From NCBI RefSeq assembly GCF_003610915.1, contig NZ_NSDJ01000001.1:4650001-4714000 (forward strand): a stretch of 64,000 bases of DNA, given 5' to 3'. The DNA comes from Rahnella variigena (lineage in GTDB: Bacteria; Pseudomonadota; Gammaproteobacteria; Enterobacterales; Enterobacteriaceae). Made by a program: the position numbers and the translations under genes. Shown here piece by piece: positions 1 to 9,959 of the stretch; within the stretch, counting starts at the first letter, position 1; the number at the start of each line of letters is the position of its first letter. The notes under the pieces were generated by a model. It was not told the origin of the DNA, ran no database searches, and saw only the letters and a list, made by a program, of their open reading frames with translations.

Positions 1-125
1 ACAGAGACCTCTTTTGGCGCATTCACACCAATGCGCACCTGATTACCTTTAACACCTAAAACGGTAACAGTAACCTCATCGCCAATCATGAGGGTTTCAC
101 CAACTCGGCGAGTTAGAATAAGCAT
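1..125 (-). CDS. csrA: Carbon storage regulator CsrA (5' part, truncated by window edge)
   Basis: The first 41 codons of CsrA run off the left edge of the window. The visible protein begins [20 protein letters not shown] and continues through the beta-strand [17 protein letters not shown] typical of the family; full-length CsrA is about 61 residues, so roughly the last third is missing. CsrA is a dimeric RNA-binding protein that recognises GGA in leader hairpins and controls translation or stability of many mRNAs, including flhDC in E. coli. An AAGGAG ribosome site lies just before the ATG. It follows alaS in the same direction, the usual enterobacterial order. The 256-base spacer to alaS must carry its promoter; I cannot place it. 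Confidence 0.97.
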
Positions 126-320
126 TCTTTGCTCCTTGAATAATTAAAAGAGTCGGGTCTCTCAGTTTCCCGGCCATTATCGATCATAAGCGGGTAAAAC
201 GTAAGCCATGACCCCTACATTAAATGTAAGCAGCCTGCAACTTCAGCCATGAGTACTTTAAGTTTAGCCGATATCGTCATTGTCGCGACTTTAATCGCGA
301 AGCTCACACCGCCATTAAGA

Positions 321-361
321 CTGAAAACGCCATACAGCACAATAGATTATGGCGTTTTCAG
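321..361 (-). terminator. Hairpin after alaS
   Basis: Perfect 13-bp inverted repeat, CTGAAAACGCCAT (321-333) against ATGGCGTTTTCAG (349-361), with a 15-base loop, starting about 20 bases after the alaS stop codon. There is no long T run on the minus strand, so it may be a weak terminator or an mRNA 3'-end stabiliser between alaS and csrA. Confidence 0.6.
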
Positions 362-381
362 GGTTAGCTATTTATTTCTTC

Positions 382-3009
382 TTACAGCTTAGCTTCAACC
401 CAGGCTTCAACAGTCGCCAGAGCAGCAGGCAGTGCCTGCACGTCGCTGCCACCTGCCTGCGCCATATCAGGACGACCACCGCCCTTACCACCGACCTGCT
501 GTGCTACAGAAGCAATCAGCTCACCGGCTTTAACACGATCAGTCAGATCTTTCGTGACACCGGCAATCAGACTGACTTTATCGTCAGCGATGGTTGCCAG
601 AACAATAATCACAGAATCCAGCTGATTTTTCAGGTCATCAACCATCGTACGCAGAATTTTAGGCTCTACGTTATCCAGCTGACGAACCAGCAGCTTAACG
701 CCTTTCACTTCTTTGGTCTGGCTGGAAAGTGAAGCACTTTCCTGCGCAGCTTGCTGACCTTTCACCTGCTGAAGCTCTTTTTCCAGCACACGTGAACGCT
801 CAATCAGGGTACGGATTTTATCGGTAATGCTGTTCACATCACCTTTTACCAGATGCGCGACATCCTGCAGCAAATCGCTTTGCTGATGCAGGGCAGTAAT
901 CGCGTTTTCGCCGGTGATCCCTTCGATACGACGGATACCTGCCGCTGTGCCCGATTCACTCTGAATGCGGAACAGACCGATATCGCCGGTACGGCTGGCG
1001 TGAGTACCACCACACAGTTCGGTGGAGAAATCGCCCATGGTCAGAACACGAACGCTGTCTTCGTATTTCTCACCAAACAGCGCCATTGCACCTTTTTCTT
1101 TCGCCTCTTCCAGATCCATGATGGTGGTCTGGATTGGCAGGTTACGACGGATCTGAGCATTCACCAGATCTTCGACCTGACGGATCTCTTCTGGTTTCAT
1201 CGCTTCAAAATGCGAGAAGTCAAAACGCAGATAGTTATCGTTAACCAGAGAACCTTTCTGAGCAACGTGCTTGCCCAGCACCTGACGCAGCGCAGCATGC
1301 AGCAAGTGCGTTGCCGAGTGGTTCAGACGGATACGGTCGCGGCGTGCAATATCAACTTCAGCTTCAACGCTGTCGCCAACGCTCAGCTTACCGCTATTCA
1401 GGGAACCCTGATGACCAATCGCTTTGCCGTATTTCTGGGTATCAGACACAGAGAACACGCCTGCTGCCGTTTTCAGGATGCCTTTATCGCCAACCTGACC
1501 ACCGGATTCACCGTAGAACGGTGTGTCATCCAGAACGACAATTGCATTAACGCCCGCCTGGATCTCATTCACTGGCTGACCTTCAACAAACAGCGCCACC
1601 ACTTTTGAATGGCGTTGCAGATGTTCGTAGCCGGAGAACTGCGTCACGCCATCAACACGAACCATGCTGTTGTAGTCAGCGCTGAAACCGCTGGACTCAC
1701 GCGCACGACGACGCTGAACTTCCATTGCTTTCTCAAAACCAGCTTCGTCCACTTTCAGATTGCGTTCACGGCAAACGTCAGCGGTCAGATCCAGCGGGAA
1801 ACCAAAGGTGTCATACAGACGGAAAGCAATTTCGCCATCCAGAGTGTCGCCTTTCAGAGCGGACAATTCTTCGTCCAGCAACGCCAGACCGCGTTCCAGA
1901 GTTCGGGCAAACTGCTCTTCTTCGGTTTTCAGCAGTTGCTCAACCATCGCCTGCTGTTCTTTCAGTTCTGTTGCAGCCGGGCCCATCACTTCAATCAGCG
2001 GAGCAACCAGTTTGTAGAAGAAGGTGTCTTTCGCGCCCAGCATGTTGCCGTGGCGGATCGCGCGACGAATGATGCGGCGCAGCACATAGCCACGGTTTTC
2101 ATTCGATGGGATCACGCCGTCTGCAATCAGGAATGCGCAGGAACGGATGTGGTCGGCGATAACACGCAGGGATTTGTTGGTCAGATCGGTCGCACCCGTG
2201 ACTTCAGCCACCGCAGCGATCAGTTTCTGGAACAGGTCGATGTCGTAGTTGGAGTTCACATGCTGCATCACCGCAGTGATACGCTCCAGTCCCATCCCGG
2301 TATCTACGGACGGTTTTGGCAATGGCAGCATGGTACCGTCAGCCTGACGGTTGAACTGCATGAACACCAGGTTCCAGATTTCGATGTAACGGTCGCCATC
2401 TTCTTCAGCAGAACCCGGAGGGCCGCCCCAGATGTGATCGCCATGATCGTAGAAAATCTCAGTACAAGGGCCGCAAGGACCGGTATCGCCCATCTGCCAG
2501 AAGTTGTCAGAAGCGAATGCACCGCCTTTATTATCGCCAATGCGGATAATACGTTCTTTCGGAACGCCGACTTCTTTTTCCCAGATCTCAAACGCTTCGT
2601 CATCCGTCTCATAGACAGTGACCCACAGCTTCTCTTTCGGCAGATTGAACCAGTTTTCGCCGGTCAGTAATTCCCAGGCGTAGCTGATGGCTTCATGCTT
2701 GAAGTAATCACCGAAGCTGAAGTTGCCCAGCATTTCGAAGAAAGTGTGATGGCGTGCGGTGTAACCGACGTTTTCGAGGTCATTGTGTTTACCGCCTGCG
2801 CGGACACAACGCTGGGACGTGGTGGCGCGGTTGTAATCGCGCTTATCCAGACCGAGGAAAACGTCTTTAAATTGGTTCATCCCGGCATTGGTAAACAACA
2901 GTGTCGGATCGTTTGTCGGGACAAGCGAACTGCTTGAAACAATGTTGTGTCCCTTACTATGGAAGAAATCGAGAAACGCTTGACGGATCTCAGCGGTGCT
3001 CTTGCTCAT
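382..3009 (-). CDS. alaS: Alanine--tRNA ligase (AlaRS)
   Basis: Charges tRNA-Ala with alanine in the cytoplasm and edits mischarged Ser/Gly. The product is 875 residues, the normal length. The N-terminal class II catalytic core begins [20 protein letters not shown] and contains the [18 protein letters not shown] motif. The editing domain carries the zinc-binding HSATHLLH and CGGTH motifs, and the C-terminal C-Ala domain ends in a glycine-rich segment ([16 protein letters not shown]). The reading frame stays open upstream, but MSKSTAEIR at 3009 is the conserved start; the 26 extra residues upstream match nothing in the family. It lies 138 bp downstream of recX, as in E. coli. Confidence 0.98.
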   Translation of the reverse strand: MSKSTAEIRQAFLDFFHSKGHNIVSSSSLVPTNDPTLLFTNAGMNQFKDVFLGLDKRDYNRATTSQRCVRAGGKHNDLENVGYTARHHTFFEMLGNFSFGDYFKHEAISYAWELLTGENWFNLPKEKLWVTVYETDDEAFEIWEKEVGVPKERIIRIGDNKGGAFASDNFWQMGDTGPCGPCTEIFYDHGDHIWGGPPGSAEEDGDRYIEIWNLVFMQFNRQADGTMLPLPKPSVDTGMGLERITAVMQHVNSNYDIDLFQKLIAAVAEVTGATDLTNKSLRVIADHIRSCAFLIADGVIPSNENRGYVLRRIIRRAIRHGNMLGAKDTFFYKLVAPLIEVMGPAATELKEQQAMVEQLLKTEEEQFARTLERGLALLDEELSALKGDTLDGEIAFRLYDTFGFPLDLTADVCRERNLKVDEAGFEKAMEVQRRRARESSGFSADYNSMVRVDGVTQFSGYEHLQRHSKVVALFVEGQPVNEIQAGVNAIVVLDDTPFYGESGGQVGDKGILKTAAGVFSVSDTQKYGKAIGHQGSLNSGKLSVGDSVEAEVDIARRDRIRLNHSATHLLHAALRQVLGKHVAQKGSLVNDNYLRFDFSHFEAMKPEEIRQVEDLVNAQIRRNLPIQTTIMDLEEAKEKGAMALFGEKYEDSVRVLTMGDFSTELCGGTHASRTGDIGLFRIQSESGTAAGIRRIEGITGENAITALHQQSDLLQDVAHLVKGDVNSITDKIRTLIERSRVLEKELQQVKGQQAAQESASLSSQTKEVKGVKLLVRQLDNVEPKILRTMVDDLKNQLDSVIIVLATIADDKVSLIAGVTKDLTDRVKAGELIASVAQQVGGKGGGRPDMAQAGGSDVQALPAALATVEAWVEAKL

Positions 3010-3147
3010 AAATATCCCGGAATCATGCTGGAAGAACGGCTCTTGAGCCGGATAACGCTGCATATGGCAGCAATCTGTACAGCTCACGAACGAAAAAGTG
3101 CGGATAAGATAAAATTTCTGCGCGGGGAAGTAAAATACCGTATGCGG

Positions 3148-3852
3148 TCAATCGTCAAAATCGCGATAAATAGACTGTATTTCTTCCTGAAAGAAGCCCC
3201 GATAGAGCAAATAACGCAGAACTTTTGATTTTTCTTTCCAGTCAGTCGGTAAATTTTCGCCAAACTTTCTGACCGCCAAATCTCGTGCCAGCGCGCACCA
3301 GTCGACGTCTGTGTTTTCCAGTGCGACTGTGATGATTTCTTTATCGACACCTTTTTGCAGTAATTCCGAACGGATGCGCTGCGCACCGTAACCTTTATGA
3401 CTGCGACCCGAAATATAGCGGCTGGCAAATTTGGCATCATCAAGCCACTGATGTTGATAACAGTAGTCGATCACCGCCTGTACATGTTCTTCCGGAATCT
3501 CTTCCGGCACCGGCCGCGGCTCTGGTTTGGCTCTCACCGCCTCTTCTTCGGCGAACTCATTTTGCGCTGGCTTTTTACGCGAAGCCCAGCTGCTTTTCTT
3601 ATTTTGAGGCTTAACAAAAGGCATCGGAGGAATGAGTAACTTGCGGCGTAATTCTGTTTCGCCATGGTCGCGCTGAGCAAGCAGACGCATTGCGCGGTTT
3701 ATCAGTGTATTGATTTTCGCTGCATCGCCATCTTTTTTGGGCGGTTCAAACAGTGTTGACTCGCTATTTTGTGCCACCTCTTCCAGCAGCTTTTTCAGGT
3801 CGATGACGTTCTCATTCACGATTTTTTTATCAGGTATGTTTTCATCGGACAT
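3148..3852 (-). CDS. recX: Recombination regulatory protein RecX (extended form)
   Basis: RecX binds RecA and limits RecA filament growth. The recognisable core comprises INRAMRLLAQRDHGETELRRKL, then YCYQHQWLDDAKFASRYI with SHKGYGAQRIRSEL, and a C-terminal YLLYRGFFQEEIQSIYRDFDD. At 234 residues it is clearly longer than the roughly 165-residue E. coli protein. About 45 charged residues precede the core, and a Lys/Pro/Glu-rich insertion of about 40 residues (NKKSSWASRKK to PEEIPEEH) separates the first helical repeat from the second. The ATG at 3852 is supported by an AAGGGG ribosome site; the next in-frame ATG (residue 55) would cut into the core. It lies directly downstream of recA behind a strong hairpin, so expression probably depends on read-through. 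Confidence 0.93.
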   Translation of the reverse strand: MSDENIPDKKIVNENVIDLKKLLEEVAQNSESTLFEPPKKDGDAAKINTLINRAMRLLAQRDHGETELRRKLLIPPMPFVKPQNKKSSWASRKKPAQNEFAEEEAVRAKPEPRPVPEEIPEEHVQAVIDYCYQHQWLDDAKFASRYISGRSHKGYGAQRIRSELLQKGVDKEIITVALENTDVDWCALARDLAVRKFGENLPTDWKEKSKVLRYLLYRGFFQEEIQSIYRDFDD

Positions 3853-3872
3853 AAGGTTTTCCCCTTATATGC

Positions 3873-3905
3873 AAAATGCCAGTCTGGAAACCAGACTGGC
3901 ATTTT
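3873..3905 (-). terminator. recA terminator between recA and recX
   Basis: A perfect 15-bp inverted repeat (AAAATGCCAGTCTGG / CCAGACTGGCATTTT) with a 3-base loop, T-rich on both strands. On the minus strand it ends recA transcripts. The AAGGGG ribosome site of recX begins within about 12 bases of the hairpin, so recX needs read-through. Confidence 0.88.
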
Positions 3906-3972
3906 AGCGACGTTTGAAAGTTACGGACAAAGTCCCCTGCCCTTCAAATGTCTTTGTCAGACAACCGCGAAA

Positions 3973-5091
<1,119 letters not shown>

Positions 5092-5118
5092 TTATGTACA
5101 GGTAATTGGCAGTAATTA

Positions 5119-5138
5119 TACTGTATGCTCATACAGTA
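5119..5138 (-). promoter_or_regulatory. LexA (SOS) box of recA
   Basis: TACTGTATGCTCATACAGTA is a near-perfect dyad with the CTGT-N8-ACAG core of enterobacterial SOS boxes. It sits about 80 bp before the recA start and just beyond the pncC stop codon, where the recA promoter is expected. LexA binding here represses recA until DNA damage. Confidence 0.95.
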
Positions 5139-5144
5139 TCAAGC

Positions 5145-5639
5145 CTAATTTTTAATAAACTCACGCAATGCAGTTTGTAGCGAAAAAACAGCAGCTTGCA
5201 AACGCACCGCTTCGCGATCGCCGGAAAACTGCTGTTTAGCCGTCAGAACGCGCCCGTCTTTTCCGGCAAATCCGAACCAGACCGTGCCGACAGGTTTTTC
5301 TGCAGAACCGCCATCAGGTCCGGCAATACCGCTGACCGAAACGGCCACATCTGCGCCCGCGGCGTGCAATACGCCCTGCGCCATTTCATGCACCACCTGC
5401 TCACTCACCGCGCCATATTGCTCCAGCGTGCTTTCAGACACGCCCAGCAATTCATGTTTGGCCGCATTACTGTAAGTGACAAATCCGCGATCAAACCAGG
5501 CGGAGCTTCCGGCGATGTCAGTAATCGCCTTGGAAATCAGGCCGCCGGTGCAGGATTCCGCACAGGTAATCCACCATCCCCTGGCTTTCAGCGCCGCCCC
5601 GATTTCCACACTCAGTTCATGTAAACGTTTTTCGTCCAT
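5145..5639 (-). CDS. pncC: Nicotinamide-nucleotide amidase PncC (CinA C-terminal family)
   Basis: Deamidates nicotinamide mononucleotide to nicotinate mononucleotide in pyridine-nucleotide recycling. The product is 164 residues, the length of the stand-alone enterobacterial enzyme. Family motifs are AESCTGGLIS near the N-terminus, GFVTYSNAAKHELLGV, and SGIAGPDGG followed by KPVGTVWFG. The ATG at 5639 follows a strong GGGAGGGG ribosome site. The gene lies between mltB and recA in the conserved order; its stop codon is only 6 bp from the LexA box, so the recA promoter abuts or overlaps its end. Confidence 0.96.
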   Translation of the reverse strand: MDEKRLHELSVEIGAALKARGWWITCAESCTGGLISKAITDIAGSSAWFDRGFVTYSNAAKHELLGVSESTLEQYGAVSEQVVHEMAQGVLHAAGADVAVSVSGIAGPDGGSAEKPVGTVWFGFAGKDGRVLTAKQQFSGDREAVRLQAAVFSLQTALREFIKN

Positions 5640-5749
5640 ATCCCCTCCCGGCGGGACATCTGAAACTACCCCGATGTTAGCATTTCTCTTCCGGTCTGCG
5701 AGTCCCGTTGAAGCAATTTGCGCGATGTATTCAGAACAGGAGTGAAAAC

Positions 5750-5779
5750 AAAAAAAGAAGGGCCACGATCTGCGGCCCT
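5750..5779 (-). terminator. mltB rho-independent terminator
   Basis: On the minus strand a GC-rich hairpin (AGGGCC ... GGCCCT) is followed by TTCTTTTTTTG. It lies about 24 bp after the mltB stop codon. Confidence 0.88.
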
Positions 5780-5802
5780 CATGAGAGTTGAACGATCCGG
5801 CG

Positions 5803-6906
5803 TCAGCGCGCGGCTTTCACCGCCTCACCCAGTTGCCATACCGCCATCGCATAATGCACGCTGTGGTTGTAACGGGTGATGGTGTAGAAGTTCGGCAGCC
5901 CGTACCAGTACTGGTAATTGGTGCCCATATCAAGGCGCAGCAGACTCGCTTCCTGATAGTTGCCAAGCGATCCTAACGGGCTCAGTCCGGCGGCTTTCAA
6001 TGTATACAGCGGATATTTGGTTTTAAAGCCGTTCTCCAGCAGAGGTGCCTGACCGGCTGCCGGCACCGCAATTGGCGCGCCTTTAGTCCAGCCGTGGGCT
6101 TTGAAGTAATTGGCGACACTGCCGATGGCATCAATTGGATCCCACAGGTTGGCATGACCGTCGCCGTTAAAGTCGACGGCGTAGTCTTTATAAGATGACG
6201 GCATAAACTGGCCATAGCCCATTGCACCGGCGAAGGAACCGCGCAGACTCAGCGGATCATCCCCTTCCCGACGGGACATCAGCAGGAACGTTTCCAGTTC
6301 ACCGGAGAAATACGCTGCACGGCGCGGATAGGCAAAGGATAAGGTCGCCAGCGCATCGATAATGCGGGTTTTACCCATTACGCGTCCCCAGCGGGTTTCC
6401 ACGCCGATAATGCCGACAATGATTTCCGGCGGCACGCCATAGACCTGCTCCGCACGCTGCAACGCATCCTGATATTGATTCCAGAACACCACACCATTTT
6501 GCACGTTATCCGGCGTGATGAATTTGCTGCGATAACGGTTCCACGCGCCGTTTGGCACGGTCGATGGCGGACCGGAAGGTGCCTGCTGATCCATCAGTCG
6601 TAATACAAATCCCAGACGTTTGGTTTGCGACAACACATCATGCAGCTGCTGACGGTCAAAACCGTGCTCACGCACCATTTTGTCAACAAACTGATTCATG
6701 GCCGGATCATAGGCAAAATCGCCGGTCTGCACCGCGCCGGTATGCTCAGGCTGGAGCAGAAAACCGCCGTCGGGCACCGTACTGGCGCTGGCATTTCTTC
6801 CATCGGAGAAAGGATTACGCGGCCCTTCGGGCTGAGGCGCGGGTTTATTACTGCTACAGGCAGAAAGTGTAAGAACCAGGGGAAGAATGATTGCCAGGTG
6901 GCGCAT
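5803..6906 (-). CDS. mltB: Membrane-bound lytic murein transglycosylase B
   Basis: Outer-membrane lipoprotein that cleaves the MurNAc-GlcNAc bond of peptidoglycan with formation of 1,6-anhydroMurNAc. The lipoprotein signal peptide MRHLAIILPLVLTLSAC puts the lipidated cysteine at residue 17. The SLT domain has the catalytic glutamate in GIIGVETRWG (about residue 170), then SFAGAMGYGQFMPSSYKDYA and the VDFNGDGHANLWDP segment. The product is 367 residues from the ATG at 6906, preceded by ACGGAT; an ATG seven codons upstream is possible but lacks a ribosome site. It is the last housekeeping gene before the modification island, whose final gene ends about 100 bp upstream. Confidence 0.96.
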   Translation of the reverse strand: MRHLAIILPLVLTLSACSSNKPAPQPEGPRNPFSDGRNASASTVPDGGFLLQPEHTGAVQTGDFAYDPAMNQFVDKMVREHGFDRQQLHDVLSQTKRLGFVLRLMDQQAPSGPPSTVPNGAWNRYRSKFITPDNVQNGVVFWNQYQDALQRAEQVYGVPPEIIVGIIGVETRWGRVMGKTRIIDALATLSFAYPRRAAYFSGELETFLLMSRREGDDPLSLRGSFAGAMGYGQFMPSSYKDYAVDFNGDGHANLWDPIDAIGSVANYFKAHGWTKGAPIAVPAAGQAPLLENGFKTKYPLYTLKAAGLSPLGSLGNYQEASLLRLDMGTNYQYWYGLPNFYTITRYNHSVHYAMAVWQLGEAVKAAR

Positions 6907-7008
6907 CGGATATCCGTAACCATGCAATAAAAGAGGTACAGATATGGTAGAGCATTATCAGAGCCGAAAAAACTGAAAATCACCGTCTTTACAAGCTTGT
7001 TAACCAGA

Positions 7009-8157
7009 TTACTGCGCCATGATTAATGGAGAGGAGTGAGGTGATGTGGCGGCGGCATTTTTAATCAGTCCGGCAATTTTATTCTGTATGCTTTCTTCCA
7101 GACCAGGGTAAAGCGGCAAACAGATGACTTTTTCCGCGAGCTGGTGCGCAACAGGCAGATTTTCCTTGCTGGCACTTTCAGCAAATTTGTACATAAAGAA
7201 ACTGCTGATTAAAGGATAAAAATAGCGTCGCGCCATGATGTGATTGTCTTTCAGCAATTCGTACAGCTCGTCACGCGTGAGAGCAAAATCTTCATTAACC
7301 ATGATCGGGTAGTACGCATAATTCCAGGTCACATCCTCAGGGATCGACATCAGTGAAATCCCCGGAATATCCGCAAGCAGCATATTGTAATGGCGATAGA
7401 GTCTGCCACGATCATCAAGAGCTTTATCAATATGTTGCAACTGAAGGAGCCCGTACGCGGCTTGTAATTCATTCATCTTGCCGTTGATACCCGCCGCGAC
7501 AACGGTAGTCTCATTAACGAAACCAAAATTTTTCAGATAATCGATGCGCTGCTTCATTTTGGCGTCGTGACAGATAATGGCACCGCCCTCAATCGTATTG
7601 AACACTTTGGTGGCGTGAAAACTCAAAATAGACAGGTCGCCCTGACGCAGGACGCTGACGCCATTTTGTTTAACACCAAAAGCGTGGGCTGCATCGTAGA
7701 TGACCTTCAGCCCGTACGCATCCGCCAGCTCTTCGATTTTGCGGGTGTTACAGGGGATACCATAACAATGGACGGGCAAGATTGCCGTTGTAGCCGGAGT
7801 AATCGCCTGCTCAAGCTTGTCTGCATCAAGGTTGAACGTCTCAGGATCGGTATCGACAAAGACCGGTGTAAGGCCATTCCAGAGCAGAGAATGTGCCGTA
7901 GCGACAAAAGAATAAGGCGTCGTGATCACCTCACCGGTGATCCCCAGCACCTGAAAAGCGGTCAGTAAGGCCAGCGTACCATTTGAAAACAAACACAAAT
8001 GTTCCACACCCAGATACTCAGCCAGTTCTTTTTCCAGCTGTTGATGATACGGGCCAGCGTTTGTCAGGTGCTGACTTTCCCAGATATTTTCCAGATAAGG
8101 AATGAACTCCTCAAGCGGAGGTAATAAAGGACGAGTAACAAATATGTTTTTTTCCAT
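7009..8157 (-). CDS. DegT/DnrJ/EryC1/StrS aminotransferase, VioA-like sugar aminotransferase
   Basis: A PLP enzyme of 382 residues, the full size for sugar 3- or 4-aminotransferases. The PLP lysine is probably K184 in SILSFHATKVFNTIEGGA and the PLP-nitrogen aspartate D155 in VIYDAAHAFG; FSNGTLALLTAF near residue 60 fits the phosphate-binding region. The HATKVFNTIEGGA motif is common in enzymes that aminate dTDP-4-keto-6-deoxyhexoses, such as VioA or FdtB, so a dTDP-amino-dideoxyhexose product is likely; regiochemistry cannot be read from sequence. It is the last gene of the six-gene island, 22 bp after the WbqC gene. No nucleotide-sugar synthase or dehydratase accompanies it, so the keto-sugar presumably comes from enterobacterial common antigen or O-antigen metabolism. 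Confidence 0.85.
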   Translation of the reverse strand: MEKNIFVTRPLLPPLEEFIPYLENIWESQHLTNAGPYHQQLEKELAEYLGVEHLCLFSNGTLALLTAFQVLGITGEVITTPYSFVATAHSLLWNGLTPVFVDTDPETFNLDADKLEQAITPATTAILPVHCYGIPCNTRKIEELADAYGLKVIYDAAHAFGVKQNGVSVLRQGDLSILSFHATKVFNTIEGGAIICHDAKMKQRIDYLKNFGFVNETTVVAAGINGKMNELQAAYGLLQLQHIDKALDDRGRLYRHYNMLLADIPGISLMSIPEDVTWNYAYYPIMVNEDFALTRDELYELLKDNHIMARRYFYPLISSFFMYKFAESASKENLPVAHQLAEKVICLPLYPGLEESIQNKIAGLIKNAAATSPHSSPLIMAQ

Positions 8158-8179
8158 GACGGCTATGATCCTGAAAAGG

Positions 8180-8881
8180 TTAGAACAAGCGATATTCTGA
8201 TAATAAGTCCCGAACCGTTTCTACAGAGCAGTTCATCAGCACATCAATAATAGAAAGATTAGGATGAAACTCCTCACAACCTTGCGGATAGCGGATGTCA
8301 TTCATTTTTATAAACTTCAAATCCAGCTTTGATTTTAAAAACTGCCCGCGGTCATATAAATCAACACCACCTGCACTGTTAATATAAATTTCTGCGCCAA
8401 GCGCATGGCATATGGCGATAACTTTCACGCTGGCACTGCCCGTCTGAGCATAATTAATCTGGCTGGAAAGAGTGACGGCCTTTTCCATACCCAGATAATC
8501 AAAGATACAGCGCATCATTTTCTGGCACATCAGGGCAATACTTCGCTGTTCAGACTGCAACACCTGCTCAATAAGGGGAAAAACGGCGCCAAAAAAAGGC
8601 CTGTTCTGATAGGCCTGCCGTATTTGTTTGATGACTTTCCCCACGTCCTGACTGAACTCAAGTTCCTTTATAGGTTTGAATGAGGACGCTCCGGGGACAG
8701 GAATAACAAAACGCTGAATCTGACCGGCACTGAGAATACAATTCCTGTTTATATACCCCTGCCTGATATAGTTAACATTGTCATACAGCACAAAAATATC
8801 GCCTGAAGCAGCCAGCTGGAAATAGCCTAAATAAGGAAAAATGTAAGGCTGCATGATAGCAACGCGTTTTAATTCACTCAT
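8180..8881 (-). CDS. WbqC-like family protein
   Basis: A 233-residue protein beginning MSELKRVAIMQPYIFPYLGY, the hallmark N-terminus of the WbqC-like family found in O-antigen, capsule and flagellin-modification loci. Other family features are the FVLYDNVNYIRQGYINRN segment and the C-terminal SIIDVLMNCS. The biochemical activity of the family is not known to me. The start chosen (8881) overlaps the end of the FkbM gene by 8 bases, suggesting translational coupling; a frame seven codons longer exists but reads into the FkbM coding end. Its presence beside a DegT aminotransferase supports a role in making or attaching a modified amino sugar. Family assignment is firm, function is not. Confidence 0.85.
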   Translation of the reverse strand: MSELKRVAIMQPYIFPYLGYFQLAASGDIFVLYDNVNYIRQGYINRNCILSAGQIQRFVIPVPGASSFKPIKELEFSQDVGKVIKQIRQAYQNRPFFGAVFPLIEQVLQSEQRSIALMCQKMMRCIFDYLGMEKAVTLSSQINYAQTGSASVKVIAICHALGAEIYINSAGGVDLYDRGQFLKSKLDLKFIKMNDIRYPQGCEEFHPNLSIIDVLMNCSVETVRDLLSEYRLF

Positions 8882-9941
8882 CAGTAAGACTTTCAGGAAC
8901 AAAATAAAATACGGTCTCTAAAAGCCCCTCGGAATAATGGCGTAAATAAATTTTATAGTCCGGATTGTAGCTGAGAACCCGCTGAGGAATTGTCCACAGA
9001 TCATCAGGCTTATGGTAACAACAAATAGCCAGCAGGGGCTTTTGAGTTTTAATAATATTCTGCGCACCGGCTAATGCAGGCAATTCGTAGCCCTCAATAT
9101 CCATTTTTAAGCAGCTGACATCTCCTTTAAGCAATCCATCCAGCGTAACAACCTCAATGGTGACGTCGCCTGAATCACAAATCTTCGATGCACTGCCGGA
9201 TCGTGAAAACCGCAGTGTTTCTGACTGGTCCGAAACACCAAAAGGATAGACCCTGACACCGGGGAGAGAACTCAGCGTTTGCGCGACCCGCTGGCACTGG
9301 CTGATGTCGGGTTCAAAAACCTGAATACTTTTATAATCCGGAAACCGTCTCGCAAATTCCAGGCTGGTTGCGCCATCAAAACCGCCACAATCGACGAAGT
9401 GACGGGCATAATCTTTGACAAACGGCAGATCAAAATACTGCTCATTCGTCCGGCAGGTAAAACCTTCAAGTGCCGCTAAGCGGTTTGTCAGCCTGAAATT
9501 AATAATTTTGTCGAACGTTTCTGCTGAGAGGGCATCCGCCAGCTGATGACGTACGTTTTCATAGCGGCTTTTATTCTGGTGGTAATCATCGACAAAAGCC
9601 TGACCATGGTAAAAAGCGACAGGGTTTAAAAAAGTCGTGAAATACCGATAGAAGGAAAAGAAATCTAAACAGTCACAATGTTTATGTTCCATTATCTTCT
9701 GGGCAGTCAGGGGACGACCATCTGCAATACCGGACACCACCATGGCATCCGCCGGCACTTCTGACCATGAAACGACAGGCAGACCGTCAACCGACGTGGC
9801 ATCAGTAAACTCATCGATAAATCCGGTTACCGCAAATTTTTTGGCGATATCTTTTGAATGAGTCGTCACCCCAAAAACAAACCGTGGACGGGTGGTTTTC
9901 GCAAACTCCTCGCAAAATATAACAGCATCTTTATAAATCAT
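8874..9941 (-). CDS. FkbM-family SAM-dependent methyltransferase
   Basis: A 355-residue protein with a C-terminal class I methyltransferase domain. The SAM-binding motif I is FVDCGGFDGATS (about residues 182-193), followed by an acidic residue in QVFEPD (E210) and the FkbM signature LKMDIEGYELPAL (about 278-290). Residues 1-150 form a separate N-terminal region resembling a Rossmann-like sugar-nucleotide fold (VFGVTTHSKDIAKKF), also seen in other polysaccharide FkbM proteins. FkbM enzymes usually O-methylate sugars or polyketides, so methylation of the flagellin glycan is plausible. It begins 18 bp after the ATP-grasp gene and overlaps the WbqC gene. Confidence 0.88.
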   Translation of the reverse strand: MIYKDAVIFCEEFAKTTRPRFVFGVTTHSKDIAKKFAVTGFIDEFTDATSVDGLPVVSWSEVPADAMVVSGIADGRPLTAQKIMEHKHCDCLDFFSFYRYFTTFLNPVAFYHGQAFVDDYHQNKSRYENVRHQLADALSAETFDKIINFRLTNRLAALEGFTCRTNEQYFDLPFVKDYARHFVDCGGFDGATSLEFARRFPDYKSIQVFEPDISQCQRVAQTLSSLPGVRVYPFGVSDQSETLRFSRSGSASKICDSGDVTIEVVTLDGLLKGDVSCLKMDIEGYELPALAGAQNIIKTQKPLLAICCYHKPDDLWTIPQRVLSYNPDYKIYLRHYSEGLLETVFYFVPESLTDE

Positions 9942-9959
9942 AATAATTTCCGTATCCGG

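Noticed and set aside
853..2670. Two long open frames on the plus strand inside alaS
   Set aside because: They are antisense shadows of a highly conserved gene, have no ribosome sites or recognisable domains, and their compositions are those of the reverse complement of alaS.
6992..7001. ACAAGCTTGT palindrome after the last island gene
   Set aside because: Ten bases with no loop and no adjoining T tract; too short to call a terminator or an operator.
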